A DNA stretch of 64,000 nucleotides from Pseudidiomarina sp. CB1 (GCF_024752025.1 NZ_JANTPU010000001.1:1178001-1242000), one strand, 5' to 3'. Positions 17,733 through 26,192 are shown, counted from the stretch's first letter. Notes: generated by a model not told the origin, from the sequence alone. Made by a program: numbers and translations.

Positions 17733-17944
17733 ACAGAAATGTCCCCGAGTCCATCCATTTCAACTATTAGCCAATAGTGTACATTTCAAGTGTCAGTACA
17801 CCAACTATCAACATAAGTTAGCGTACGACAACCTCTTGAAGTAAGCCAAAAAAATATTGGTATCCACCTCATACCATGTTATCTTTTTGTGTTGTTCGTG
17901 TAGCATGTTATGGATAAACCCACTAAAGAAGGATCTTCTCTCCC

Positions 17945-18322
17945 ATGAAACTACTGCTGATACTATGCTCCTGTATCGCATTATTAACAGCGTTTTGGGT
18001 TGCAAACATGTTCGTCTGGCTATTTGTTGGACTTGGACTGATTTGCGCATTAAGTTTAGGCATAGTACAGCGTCATAGTGAACTCTCGAGCCTCGTTGCG
18101 AGCGCTTTCTTCATCGCCAGCGGTTTTACCGCTTTGCATGTGACGATTACCAGCATGGCAAGCAGCTCGGTTAGCCCACAGGTGACCACTTTTGCCGCTC
18201 CTGTGGTATTGATCCTGACGTCCTCCTTGCTCTTCTGTGTAGCAATGGTCGAGCGTCATGCCGCAATGAGTGATGATGCGCCTTTGGGTGAGAAAACCAC
18301 GTTAAAACGACGAATGCTGTAA
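17945..18322 (+). CDS. Small hypothetical membrane protein
   Basis: A 125-residue protein that I do not recognise. It has about four hydrophobic segments: near 1-21, 22-41, 50-71 and 83-102. A polar, basic C-terminal tail ends LKRRML. The arrangement suggests an inner-membrane protein with cytosolic tail. AAGGA stands about 11 nt before the ATG, an acceptable but long spacing. It is 22 bp upstream of the beta-CASP nuclease gene on the same strand, so both may share a transcript. It is divergent from rfaH, with a 212-bp spacer that should hold both promoters. No function can be assigned. Confidence 0.6.
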   Translation: MKLLLILCSCIALLTAFWVANMFVWLFVGLGLICALSLGIVQRHSELSSLVASAFFIASGFTALHVTITSMASSSVSPQVTTFAAPVVLILTSSLLFCVAMVERHAAMSDDAPLGEKTTLKRRML

Positions 18323-18344
18323 ACACTGAATTGGAGGCTGCCCT

Positions 18345-19721
18345 TTGCCCGCAGCACGCAGCGTTATTCATCACGGCGCCTTTCAAGGTGTCACCGGTTC
18401 GTGTCATCAGTTGTTTCTCACTGATGTAGACTCGGTATTGATTGATTGCGGGTTGTTTCAAGGCGTTGAGAGCTCAACCGGTTCGTCGGGTTCAGCGTTA
18501 GCGCCGGCAATTGATTTTCCGCTCGATTCAGTACGTGCACTGGTGGTTACCCACACTCATATTGACCATGTCGGTCGTATTCCTTATTTATTGATGGCCG
18601 GGTTTCGCGGTCCGATTTACTGTACGCGCGCGACTGCATTACTGTTACCGTTAGTGATTGAAGACGCGCTCCGATTGGGTCTCACTCGCGACGCAACATT
18701 AATCGCTTCAGTACTTGAGCTGCTGCGTTCATTACTCATTCCAGTCGATTATGATACCTGGCTAGCTTTAGAAGTTGGCGCAGCGGTAGGGGTTCATCTT
18801 CGCTTTCGCCAAGCCGGTCATATTCTCGGCTCAGCTTACGTCGAGTTTGAATGGATAAACGGCGCCGATCCCGGCTTTCGCATCGTCTTTTCCGGCGATA
18901 TCGGCTGTCGCGGTACACCTTTATTACCCGATCCAGAACCACTTGAGCGTGCCGATATCCTGTATTTAGAAAGCACCTATGGCGATCGTTTACACGAGTC
19001 ACGCCGCGACCGCGAAGAGCGACTGCGCAAGGTCATTGAGCGCTGTGTGGCTGATGGTGGCGCTGTACTTATACCGGCCTTCAGTATCGGCCGTACCCAA
19101 GAATTGCTGTACGAAATCGAGGACATCATCGCCACCCATGGTTCCTTTTGGCCAGCAATCACAGTTATCTTAGACTCGCCAATGGCCGCCGCTTTTACCA
19201 ATCTGTACCAGGAGCTAAATAGCCTATGGGACGCTGAAGCGCTCGCCCGTAATGCAAGTGGCCGCAATCCATTGGACTTTGCTCGCTTACATGTGGTCGA
19301 AAGCCATGCCGAGCACGAACGCGTCGTTAATTATCTGCGTAGTACTGGCGACCCCTGCATCGTCATCGCAGCCAGCGGCATGTGCGCAGGCGGCCGTATG
19401 CAAAACTACTTACAAGCACTCTTGCCGGATCCGCGTACCGACGTCGTTTTTGTTGGCTACCAAGCCGAGGGCACCCCTGGTCGCGAAATCCAAGAATATG
19501 GCCCGCAAGGCGGTTACGTCGTCCTCGATGGCGAGCGCATTTCGATTCGCGCTGGCGTGCACACCCTTGGCGGCTACTCCGCTCACGCGGACCAACGCGA
19601 ATTACTCGACTTCGTCTTAAATGCCTCGCACGTTGGCCGCGTCCGCCTCATTCACGGCTCACCCAGCGCTCAACAAGCCCTCACGGCTCTGCTCCGTCAA
19701 CACCACATCACCAGCCCCTAG
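18345..19721 (+). CDS. MBL-fold beta-CASP RNA/DNA metallo-hydrolase
   Basis: A 458-residue two-zinc hydrolase of the CPSF73/RNase J-like beta-CASP group, likely an RNA-processing nuclease. The metallo-beta-lactamase motif HTHIDHVGR is near residue 67 and the second metal-binding part FSGDIGCRG near 186. The beta-CASP domain includes IPAFSIGRTQELLYEIEDI and the ASGMCAGGRMQNYL motif. The C-terminal RMMBL segment HTLGGYSAHADQRELLDFV completes it. The start is a TTG at 18345 with GGAGG seven nt upstream; no ATG fits the N-terminus. The 3' end runs 63 bp into the convergent asnA gene. Family members of this bacterial type are poorly characterised. Confidence 0.88.
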   Translation: MPAARSVIHHGAFQGVTGSCHQLFLTDVDSVLIDCGLFQGVESSTGSSGSALAPAIDFPLDSVRALVVTHTHIDHVGRIPYLLMAGFRGPIYCTRATALLLPLVIEDALRLGLTRDATLIASVLELLRSLLIPVDYDTWLALEVGAAVGVHLRFRQAGHILGSAYVEFEWINGADPGFRIVFSGDIGCRGTPLLPDPEPLERADILYLESTYGDRLHESRRDREERLRKVIERCVADGGAVLIPAFSIGRTQELLYEIEDIIATHGSFWPAITVILDSPMAAAFTNLYQELNSLWDAEALARNASGRNPLDFARLHVVESHAEHERVVNYLRSTGDPCIVIAASGMCAGGRMQNYLQALLPDPRTDVVFVGYQAEGTPGREIQEYGPQGGYVVLDGERISIRAGVHTLGGYSAHADQRELLDFVLNASHVGRVRLIHGSPSAQQALTALLRQHHITSP

Positions 19722-20666
19722 GTGTGCCGTTGGCGCCTGAACCAGTTGAATATGTTCCTGTTGCAATAGCCACATTGTCACACGCGACTGCCCGATACCT
19801 CCGCCAATCGTGGTTGGGAATTCTCCTGCGATAAGCTTTTTATGCCAAGGAAGATCTAGGGAAGGTAGCGCGCCCTTCAGGGCCAGTTGCTTGACCATCA
19901 CCTCTGGAGTGACGCGTATCCCCATCGACGAGAGCTCTAGGGCATCATCTAAACCTTCGTGCCAAACCAGTAAATCACCGTTTAAACCATATAAACCGTC
20001 ATCGTTGGCGGATGTCCAATCATCGTAATCAGCGGCTCTATCATCGTGCTTGTCACCATCACTTAACACACCGCCAATGCCAATAATAAAAACCGCTCGG
20101 TGCATACGCGTTATTTCTCGTTCACGCTGTTTTGCAGATAAGTTCGGATACATTTCACGCAGCTCTTCACTATGAATAAAAAATACCTCATCAGCATAAC
20201 TGTCGCGCCAATGCTCAGTGGCAATAGCCGCTTCTCGTAGCGCTGAATAGATCGCCCGAACTCGGTCTTTTAACGTGGATAAAGTTCGCATCTCTGCAGC
20301 AACAACCTGCTCCCAATCCCATTGATCAACTTGAACGGAATGACGCGAGCTCAAAGACGCTTCATCAGGTCGCAGTGCTAACATATGAGCAATGACCCCC
20401 TCGCCCGGTTGCGCTTGATACTTTGCTAAAATTGCACGTTTCCATTTCGCTAACGAATGCACAACCTCATACTTTTGTCCTTCAGCACGGACGACCAAGC
20501 TCACCGGCTTTTCATGGCCACTAAGCGTATCTTGTAAACCACTTTGGCTAGGTACAATGAGTGGAGCCTGAACGATAGCTAGATTTAGTTTTTTACATAG
20601 CCGTTGGGTGATTTCATGTTTAAGCGCATAAGCCTGAGAATGCAGTTTTAATTGAGTTATAGACAT
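19659..20666 (-). CDS. asnA: Aspartate-ammonia ligase (asparagine synthetase A)
   Basis: Makes asparagine from aspartate and ammonia with ATP. The 335 residues (E. coli AsnA has 330) show the class II aaRS-like fold segments: VPSQSGLQDTLSGHEKPV, VQVDQWDWEQ, FIIGIGGVLSDGDKHDDRAADYDDW and GGGIGQSRVTMWLLQQEHI. After LVQA the last 24 residues differ from the usual short C-terminus. That tail is the part that overlaps antisense the end of the beta-CASP gene. It is divergent from asnC, its usual activator, across a 163-bp AT-rich region. Confidence 0.95.
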   Translation of the reverse strand: MSITQLKLHSQAYALKHEITQRLCKKLNLAIVQAPLIVPSQSGLQDTLSGHEKPVSLVVRAEGQKYEVVHSLAKWKRAILAKYQAQPGEGVIAHMLALRPDEASLSSRHSVQVDQWDWEQVVAAEMRTLSTLKDRVRAIYSALREAAIATEHWRDSYADEVFFIHSEELREMYPNLSAKQREREITRMHRAVFIIGIGGVLSDGDKHDDRAADYDDWTSANDDGLYGLNGDLLVWHEGLDDALELSSMGIRVTPEVMVKQLALKGALPSLDLPWHKKLIAGEFPTTIGGGIGQSRVTMWLLQQEHIQLVQAPTAHLGAGDVVLTEQSREGLLSAG

Positions 20667-20780
20667 GGTTCTTTCCTTTCATTAATTGTTTTGTCTATAA
20701 TCTTCCCAAAACCGGTAAAACTTCAATAGCATTTAAAACATAAAGGTATACAACAATATTTTGATTAATATAAAGTGCAT

Positions 20781-20808
20781 TTGGTGATACTTTATTTATT
20801 TTTATAGT
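20781..20808 (+). promoter_or_regulatory. Predicted asnC promoter
   Basis: TTGGTG at 20781-20786 and TATAGT at 20803-20808 are separated by 16 bp and lie about 20 bp before the asnC ATG. The AT-rich asnA-asnC spacer also presumably contains the AsnC operator and the asnA promoter, which I cannot place confidently. The leader would be very short. Confidence 0.35.
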
Positions 20809-20829
20809 CGGTAGAGGTGGATAATTTAA

Positions 20830-21276
20830 ATGATCGATAATCTGGATAAATTCATCATGCGCACACTGCAGCACGATGCTCGTGTTTCATACGCCGAAAT
20901 CGCGAAAAACAGTAACGTCAGTCCAGCCACCATTCATGTTCGCATCGAAAAGCTGCGCAAAGCTGGCTATATAGACGGCACCCATGTCCACCTCAATGCC
21001 AAAAAGTTGGGTTATGACGTTTGCTGCTTTATCGGAATTAACTTAGCGCGAGCCGGTGATTACCCTAGCACATTGAAGAAACTTGAAGCGTTACCAGAAG
21101 TTGTTGAAGCACATTATACGACGGGGCAATACAGTATTTTTATTAAAGTGATGGTCCAATCCATTAGCGATTTACAGCAACTTTTGATTGAAAAAATTCA
21201 ACCCATTGATGAGATACAAGCAACAGAAACCTTGATCAGCCTGCAACAGCCCATACTGCGCCAAGTTTCAGTTTAA
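20830..21276 (+). CDS. asnC: Lrp/AsnC-family regulator AsnC
   Basis: A 148-residue regulator (E. coli AsnC has 152). The N-terminal winged helix-turn-helix reads DNLDKFIMRTLQHDARVSYAEIAKN and SPATIHVRIEKLRKAGYIDG. The C-terminal RAM ligand-binding domain contains VVEAHYTTGQYSIFIKVMVQS. AsnC activates asnA when asparagine is scarce; the divergent asnA next door makes the identity secure. Its TAA shares the bases TTAA with the stop of the convergent galE gene, leaving no room for a terminator between them. Confidence 0.93.
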   Translation: MIDNLDKFIMRTLQHDARVSYAEIAKNSNVSPATIHVRIEKLRKAGYIDGTHVHLNAKKLGYDVCCFIGINLARAGDYPSTLKKLEALPEVVEAHYTTGQYSIFIKVMVQSISDLQQLLIEKIQPIDEIQATETLISLQQPILRQVSV

Positions 21277-22307
21277 CTGCGGTGCGATTCCGTATCGTCA
21301 CTTTTATGGTCACGTAAGTTTCGCAACTGCCAGTTCCACGTATCGCGCATCATGTCGTCTAGCGAGTAACTGGCACGCCAGCCAAGCCGCTCTGTCGCAT
21401 AAGTCGGATCAGCATAACACTGCGCAGTATCGCCGGGCCGACGCGCTACGACTTCATAAGGAACAGTGCGCCCAGACGCCGCTTCAAAGGCTTTTATCAT
21501 TTGCAACACCGACACCCCAACACCGGTACCCAGATTGACCACGTCGTAGCCCCGAGACTCGAGCCCTTGCAGTGCCGCCAAGTGTCCTTTGGCCAAATCA
21601 ACAACGTGGATATAGTCACGCACGCCAGTGCCATCTGCAGTCGGGTAGTCGCCACCATAAATTGGTACACGCTGCAACTTGCCACTCGCTGCTTGCACGA
21701 TTTGCGGCATGATATTGGTCGAAGCCGCGCTGAACGTTTCTCCTATGAGCCCTGACTGATGTGCTCCTACGGGATTAAAGTAGCGCAAAGCAATGGCCGC
21801 CCACTCAGGATCAGCGTCGCAAAGGTCGGCAAGCAACTGCTCAACCATGTATTTCGATGCGCCGTAGGGATTTGTCGTCGCGCCCGTCGGACTCGATTCT
21901 TTCAATGGCACCGATTGCGGTTCGCCATAGACCGTCGCCGACGAAGAAAAAACAAGTTTTTTGACACCGTGCTTCGCCATGGCCTGACAAAGTTTTAAAG
22001 TGCCAACAAAATTATTCTCGTAGTATTGAAGTGGGTTCTGAAGACTATCAGCTATCCCTTTTAAACCAGCAAAATGAATGACAGCTTCGATGTGATACTG
22101 CGAAAACACCTGGTTCAGTAGTTCGCTATCGCACACGTCACCGGTAATCGAAACCAGTTTACGGTCGGTGATTTTTTCAATCCTACACAGATTGTCTTGT
22201 GAACTATTGCAGAAGTTATCGAGGACAACCACCTCACTTCCACGGCTGAGTAATTCGACAACCGTGTGCGAACCAATGTAGCCGGCTCCGCCTGTCACTA
22301 GGATCAT
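21273..22307 (-). CDS. galE: UDP-glucose 4-epimerase
   Basis: Interconverts UDP-glucose and UDP-galactose (possibly the GlcNAc forms), feeding surface polysaccharide synthesis. The start is set at ATG 22307, giving 344 residues (E. coli GalE has 338) beginning MILVTGGAGYIGSHTVVELL. The upstream in-frame extension to 22379 has no homology and runs toward a hairpin repeat. The catalytic region has FSSSATVYGE and the YGASK motif, then ALRYFNPVGAH and YIHVVDLAKGHLAAL. AAGGA lies about 11 nt upstream. It stands alone, away from the polysaccharide operons, as a housekeeping gene. Confidence 0.95.
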   Translation of the reverse strand: MILVTGGAGYIGSHTVVELLSRGSEVVVLDNFCNSSQDNLCRIEKITDRKLVSITGDVCDSELLNQVFSQYHIEAVIHFAGLKGIADSLQNPLQYYENNFVGTLKLCQAMAKHGVKKLVFSSSATVYGEPQSVPLKESSPTGATTNPYGASKYMVEQLLADLCDADPEWAAIALRYFNPVGAHQSGLIGETFSAASTNIMPQIVQAASGKLQRVPIYGGDYPTADGTGVRDYIHVVDLAKGHLAALQGLESRGYDVVNLGTGVGVSVLQMIKAFEAASGRTVPYEVVARRPGDTAQCYADPTYATERLGWRASYSLDDMMRDTWNWQLRNLRDHKSDDTESHRS

Positions 22308-22623
22308 CGGTGGTAAATTCCTTTCTCGTTGATACTGAAAATGAACTTGGCAGGATTCCTTGTCACGATTCCTTGTCACGAAGGGAGGCCTGCTCTCCCT
22401 TCGTGACCCCTATGACTTCACACCTCTGGCATCCATGCCAGCGCTGTTCCATAGCTTGGTGCAGAATAGGAAGCCTTACTTCACTATTCAGTTAAAACAA
22501 CGCCATACAAATCAATAAAATAGATTGTTTGTTCAGCATTATTTGAGTTAACCTTACATGAATAAAATCAAAATTGGAACAACTTGTTAACACCAAAAAA
22601 ACATTGATCCTAAGCAGCTTCTC
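22308..22623. other. 316-bp spacer between galE and the phosphatase/kinase gene
   Basis: No gene is seen. The spacer holds one long hairpin (22375-22407, described separately) with a CCTTGTCACGA direct repeat just before it, then AT-rich sequence at 22480-22600 that is the best place for the galE promoter. I could not pick hexamers with confidence. Confidence 0.5.
22375..22407. repeat. Perfect 13-bp hairpin upstream of galE
   Basis: GTCACGAAGGGAG and CTCCCTTCGTGAC flank a 7-nt loop. No T-run follows on either strand, so it is not a simple rho-independent terminator. The AAGGGAG/CTCCCTT core resembles that of the hairpin at 24283-24313, hinting at a second dispersed palindrome family different from the GTAG REPs. 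Confidence 0.6.
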
Positions 22624-24270
22624 TCAATATTCAGCTTGTTCTGGAATCAAGATTTTAAGTGCTCTCGCTTCAAGCGAGACACGCAACTCATCATCGCAGT
22701 ACACCTCACCGTCAATCACATACTTTACTTTAGAACCATCAGCATGGCGAACGATAACCGACTGCGCCTGAGTATGCCCAGTATTCGTGCCGATACTGTC
22801 CTCGGTAAGTCCTGAATAAAGCAGCTCGAGCAAACTCAATACGTTTCGTTCACCAGATTCTTGTGGTTCGAGCCAGGTCAAATCGAGCTTGCCGTCATCC
22901 ATCATCGGGTTACCTCGGCCCTGCGCCAACAACGTCGTCAGTGGCGCGGCATTGGCAATAATTAAGCTGCTCGTTTGCCACGTTTCAAATGGCTCGCCGT
23001 TCAACGCCACCTCAAGCTCCATCACTTTATTCTCGTTGACCGCTTGCCATAACCCGCTCAAGTACGCCAGCTGTCCAAGTTTATCTTTAGCCTTGCGATC
23101 AGCCTTAGAAATCATCTGTTCTTCAAAGCCCACCGCAGTGCACAGCAGCATCGGTTGGTCATTCACAATGCCGACATCAACTGCGTGACAGCGCCCCTCA
23201 ATGACCGTGGCGCACGCTGCATTAACCGGCGAAATTTTCGAACTCAGACCCCACAATGCCTGGCTCAATGAGTTCGCCGTACCCATTGGAATAATGGCCA
23301 TGACCACATCGGTATTTCGGAGCACACTTGCTACCTCGGTAAGCGTACCATCACCGCCAACCGCAATGACCAATTCAGCACCCTGTTGCAGCGCAACCTT
23401 GGCTTGTTCTGCAGCACTCGTTTCTTCTGTCGTTTCAAGTACCTTCGTTGCAAAATAAGGCGCTAGAAAGTCGAGTATTTTATCCCGTTCCTGCCCCCAT
23501 TTGCCGCCGCCAGAAACTGGGTTTGCGATAATCCATACAGCCTTCGCCAACATAGGTTTATTGCTCGCAGCAAATTTCTCGAGTGCACGCTCTTGCAAAC
23601 TATTGAGGCGTGCAATTGAACGCTCACGCTGAATTGACGCCAGCACTTTATCTACGCTCTTTGCATCCGTTCGCATAAGCATATAGGCAGCAACCATGAA
23701 CACGGAACGTCCACGGCCAAGCGCGCAGTGTACCAACACCTTACGGCCTTCATCATGCTGGTGTTGAATCCACTGTAATGCTTCATGAATTTGATGATCG
23801 GATGGCGCAACATGATCAAGCACAGGCAAGTTAAGATACGTCATTTCTGCTTCTTCAGAAGCCCAGTCCAGCGCATCAAACTCAGCCGTCACATCAAGAA
23901 TCGCACGGATGCCCTCGTGTTTGAGCTGTTCTACATCAGACGCGAACAAGCGACGACCAACGTACAAGCCATCTGACACTTCATGCCATGCGGCGACGTT
24001 ATCGCGGCGGCGCGCCAACCAGTTGTAAATGCTCACGCCAGCTAAGAACGGAAACAGCAACCACCTAATATACCAAGGAATTCTGCCACCTTGCCGCTTA
24101 CGAAATACGCCCGCAATGTTAAACCAATAGGCAGCCGAAATAAGCGACAGCGCCACAACGCACCACAACAACACTACCTTAGCGAGCCAAAAAGGCGTGT
24201 AAATGGCAGCAAACAGCGCCACTAGAGCACCAGCCAAATAAGCCGTTGGAACCTCGGGGCGGATGTGCAT
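22624..24270 (-). CDS. Fusion: membrane segment, dual-specificity phosphatase and diacylglycerol-kinase-like domain
   Basis: A 548-residue three-part protein. Residues 1-85 contain three or four membrane helices. Residues about 90-245 form a dual-specificity phosphatase domain (VSDGLYVGRRL, LDVTAEFD) with active-site loop VHCALGRGRS, a proper CX5R. Residues about 250-548 form a YegS/DGK-type lipid kinase: WIIANPVSGGG, the VIAVGGDGTLTEV nucleotide-binding motif and IPMGTANSLSQAL. The kinase probably phosphorylates a lipid such as diacylglycerol at the membrane, and the phosphatase substrate is unknown. A good ribosome site (AAGGAG, 8 nt spacing) precedes the ATG at 24270. The neighbours galE and cysC do not explain its role. 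Confidence 0.85.
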   Translation of the reverse strand: MHIRPEVPTAYLAGALVALFAAIYTPFWLAKVVLLWCVVALSLISAAYWFNIAGVFRKRQGGRIPWYIRWLLFPFLAGVSIYNWLARRRDNVAAWHEVSDGLYVGRRLFASDVEQLKHEGIRAILDVTAEFDALDWASEEAEMTYLNLPVLDHVAPSDHQIHEALQWIQHQHDEGRKVLVHCALGRGRSVFMVAAYMLMRTDAKSVDKVLASIQRERSIARLNSLQERALEKFAASNKPMLAKAVWIIANPVSGGGKWGQERDKILDFLAPYFATKVLETTEETSAAEQAKVALQQGAELVIAVGGDGTLTEVASVLRNTDVVMAIIPMGTANSLSQALWGLSSKISPVNAACATVIEGRCHAVDVGIVNDQPMLLCTAVGFEEQMISKADRKAKDKLGQLAYLSGLWQAVNENKVMELEVALNGEPFETWQTSSLIIANAAPLTTLLAQGRGNPMMDDGKLDLTWLEPQESGERNVLSLLELLYSGLTEDSIGTNTGHTQAQSVIVRHADGSKVKYVIDGEVYCDDELRVSLEARALKILIPEQAEY

Positions 24271-24282
24271 ATCAATACTCCT

Positions 24283-24313
24283 TACAAAAGAGAGGGCTGC
24301 CCTCCCTTTTGTA
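24283..24313. repeat. Long hairpin in 5' leader of phosphatase/kinase gene
   Basis: TACAAAAG-A-GAGGGC pairs with GCCCTC-C-CTTTTGTA, 14 of 15 pairs, with a one-base loop. Its left foot touches the AAGGAG ribosome site of the minus-strand gene starting at 24270, so folding in the mRNA could influence translation. The core is similar to the hairpin at 22375-22407. Confidence 0.6.
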
Positions 24314-24360
24314 GCACAAAATGCCGCCGACCTCCCGAATCCGAGTAGCCTACCTCCGAC

Positions 24361-24557
24361 CCGTTTGAAGTAGCCCGCAGTTCTACTGCGGGGGGAGAGT
24401 CGACCCGTTTGAAGTAGCCCGCAGTTCTACTGCGGGGGGAGAGTCGACCCGTTTGAAGTAGCCCGCAGTTCTACTGCGGGGGGAGAGTCGACCCGTTTGA
24501 AGTAGCCCGCAGTTCTACTGCGGGGGAGAGTCGACCCGTACTAGAAGTACGGGCTAC
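24361..24557. repeat. Tandem array of four 44-bp REP units plus one inverted REP
   Basis: Four units with exact 44-bp period begin with CCGTTTGAA at 24361, 24405, 24449 and 24493. Each carries a plus-oriented REP of the CCCGCAGT/ACTGCGGG type (24370-24392, 24414-24436, 24458-24480, 24502-24524) and a GGGGAGAGTCGAC linker. The fourth unit has one G less. A minus-oriented REP of the CCCGTACT/AGTACGGG type (24535-24557) closes the array. The near-identity of units implies recent tandem amplification. Confidence 0.95.
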
Positions 24558-24616
24558 ACATATGTGCCGCATGTCGCTATGATACGGGGCTTGATGCGCA
24601 GAGAGATGCAAAAGAA

Positions 24617-25216
24617 ATGAGCACAAACAATATTGTGTGGCACAACCACCAAGTGGCGCGCGAACGGCGCGCCGCGCAAAAGCAGCAGAAACCTGTCGTG
24701 TTATGGTTCACGGGACTTTCAGGTTCCGGTAAATCGACGATTGCCAATGCCGTCGACGAAATGCTCAATCGTAATGGCAACCACACCTACTTGCTCGATG
24801 GCGATAATATCCGCATGGGCCTCAGCAAAGGCTTGGGGTTCACTGAAGAAGATCGCATCGAAAACATCCGCCGTATCGGCGAAGTCTGTAAGCTTTTTGC
24901 TGACGCTGGGCTGATTGTACTGAGCGCTTTTGTCTCACCCTTTGCCAAAGACCGTGAGCAAGTGCGCGAGCTACAACACGTTAACGAATTTATTGAAATA
25001 TTCGTGGATACTCCTTTAGAAACCTGCGAGCAACGCGACCCTAAGGGGTTATACAAAAAGGCTCGTGAAGGCGCGATTCCAAACTTCACGGGGATCAGCT
25101 CACCTTATGAGGCTCCCTCGAGCCCTGAAATCCACATCAAAACCGCCGAGTTGAGCATTGAAGATGCCGCCCAGCAGGTTATCGACTACCTACGTACTCA
25201 CGCCTACATCGATTAA
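24617..25216 (+). CDS. cysC: Adenylylsulfate kinase
   Basis: Phosphorylates APS to PAPS, the activated sulfate used for reduction or by sulfotransferases. The 199 residues (E. coli CysC has 201) contain the P-loop GLSGSGKSTIANAV near 40, LLDGDNIRMGLSKGLGFTEEDR, FVSPFAKDREQVR and the DPKGLYKKAREGAIPNFTGI segment typical of APS kinases. Here cysC and cysQ precede cysDN, unlike the E. coli cysDNC order, with REP clusters before cysC and between cysQ and cysD. Confidence 0.96.
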   Translation: MSTNNIVWHNHQVARERRAAQKQQKPVVLWFTGLSGSGKSTIANAVDEMLNRNGNHTYLLDGDNIRMGLSKGLGFTEEDRIENIRRIGEVCKLFADAGLIVLSAFVSPFAKDREQVRELQHVNEFIEIFVDTPLETCEQRDPKGLYKKAREGAIPNFTGISSPYEAPSSPEIHIKTAELSIEDAAQQVIDYLRTHAYID

Positions 25217-25231
25217 ATTAAGGGACTAAGA

Positions 25232-26005
25232 ATGCTAAGCCATGACAGCTTAAAAGAACTCGAAGCCATTGCACGCAAAGCCGGCGACGCGATTATGAAG
25301 ATTTATGATGCGCCAGATTTCGAAGCGCGCATTGCGGTGCAGGCCAAAGGTGACGACAGCCCTTTGACTCAGGCTGATTTAGCCGCGCACGAAGTGATTA
25401 AGGCCGAACTTACCAAGCTATCCGATAAAGTCCTTGCTGATTTACCGCAATTGTCGGAAGAGTCGGCCAATATTGACTGGCAAGAGCGTCAGCAATGGGA
25501 CACCTATTGGCTCATCGACCCACTAGACGGCACGAAAGAATTTATTAAGCGTAACGGCGAGTTTACTGTCAACATCGCCCTCATCGAGAAAGGGCAGCCC
25601 GCCGCTGGGGTGGTGTATGCGCCAGCGACGCAGACCATGTACAGTGCCGCTGCCGGCAAAGCCTACAAGAATGGCGATGTTATCAAGGCGCGCCAAGATG
25701 CCGACCCAGCGACGCTGAAAGTTGTTGGTTCGCGCTCGCACGCTTCACCCGACATGCAGGCGTACCTTGATCAACTCGACAAGCCTTATGAAATGGTGCC
25801 AATGGGTAGCTCGCTGAAGTTGTGCTTAGTGGCGGAAGGTGAAGCGCACCTGTACCCGCGTCTTGGGCCGACCAGCGAATGGGATACAGCCGCAGCACAT
25901 GCCGTGGCATTGGCTGCGGGGGCAGAGGTGCTCACCCTCAACGGTGAACCGTTGCAATACAACCAGAAAGAGTCGCTGTTGAACCCCTACTTCATTGTGA
26001 AGTAG
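25232..26005 (+). CDS. cysQ: 3'(2'),5'-bisphosphate nucleotidase CysQ
   Basis: Hydrolyses PAP, the by-product of PAPS use, to AMP. The 257 residues (E. coli CysQ has 246) carry the inositol-monophosphatase metal motifs: LPQLSEESANIDW, the DPLDGTKEFIKRNGEFTVNIAL signature near residue 92, and the C-terminal GPTSEWDTAAAHAVALAAGA. It follows cysC by 15 bp. Its TAG stop at 26003-26005 is part of the GTAG foot of a REP element, so the gene end coincides with a repeat insertion. The final residues NPYFIVK still look like a normal CysQ end. Confidence 0.95.
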   Translation: MLSHDSLKELEAIARKAGDAIMKIYDAPDFEARIAVQAKGDDSPLTQADLAAHEVIKAELTKLSDKVLADLPQLSEESANIDWQERQQWDTYWLIDPLDGTKEFIKRNGEFTVNIALIEKGQPAAGVVYAPATQTMYSAAAGKAYKNGDVIKARQDADPATLKVVGSRSHASPDMQAYLDQLDKPYEMVPMGSSLKLCLVAEGEAHLYPRLGPTSEWDTAAAHAVALAAGAEVLTLNGEPLQYNQKESLLNPYFIVK

Positions 26006-26145
26006 CCCGTACTTCTAGTACGGGTCTAACCACCCACCGACTCGGTGCTAGTAACAACCATCCCAGTGTACCCCGTAGCTCCCCCGCAGTAGAACTGCGG
26101 GCTACATGGATTCCGAACATTCCCCGCAGTAGAACTGCGGGCTAC
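26002..26145. repeat. Cluster of three REPs between cysQ and cysD
   Basis: One plus-oriented copy (26002-26024, CCCGTACT type) overlaps the cysQ stop. Two minus-oriented copies (26083-26105 and 26123-26145, both CCCGCAGT type) follow. The block thus starts with GTAG and ends with CTAC. A stray CCCCGTAGCTCC at 26071-26082 may be a decayed half element. Confidence 0.9.
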
Positions 26146-26192
26146 ATATATGTACAATCAAACGCAATCGAGAATGCTGTAGGGATGCGAAA

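Larger units (their letters stand above)
24271..24616. other. 346-bp repeat-filled spacer before cysC
   Basis: No gene. From left to right it holds the hairpin at 24283-24313 next to the ribosome site of the minus-strand phosphatase/kinase gene, the tandem REP array at 24361-24557, and about 60 bp before cysC that should carry its promoter. No clear -35/-10 pair could be chosen. Confidence 0.6.

Noticed and set aside
22375-22407. Hairpin as transcription terminator of the phosphatase/kinase gene
   Set aside because: It is more than 200 bp after that gene and has no T-run on either strand.
24361-24557. Regular 44-bp repeats resembling a CRISPR array
   Set aside because: Units and linkers are all identical, there are no variable spacers and no cas genes; each unit is a REP with constant flank.
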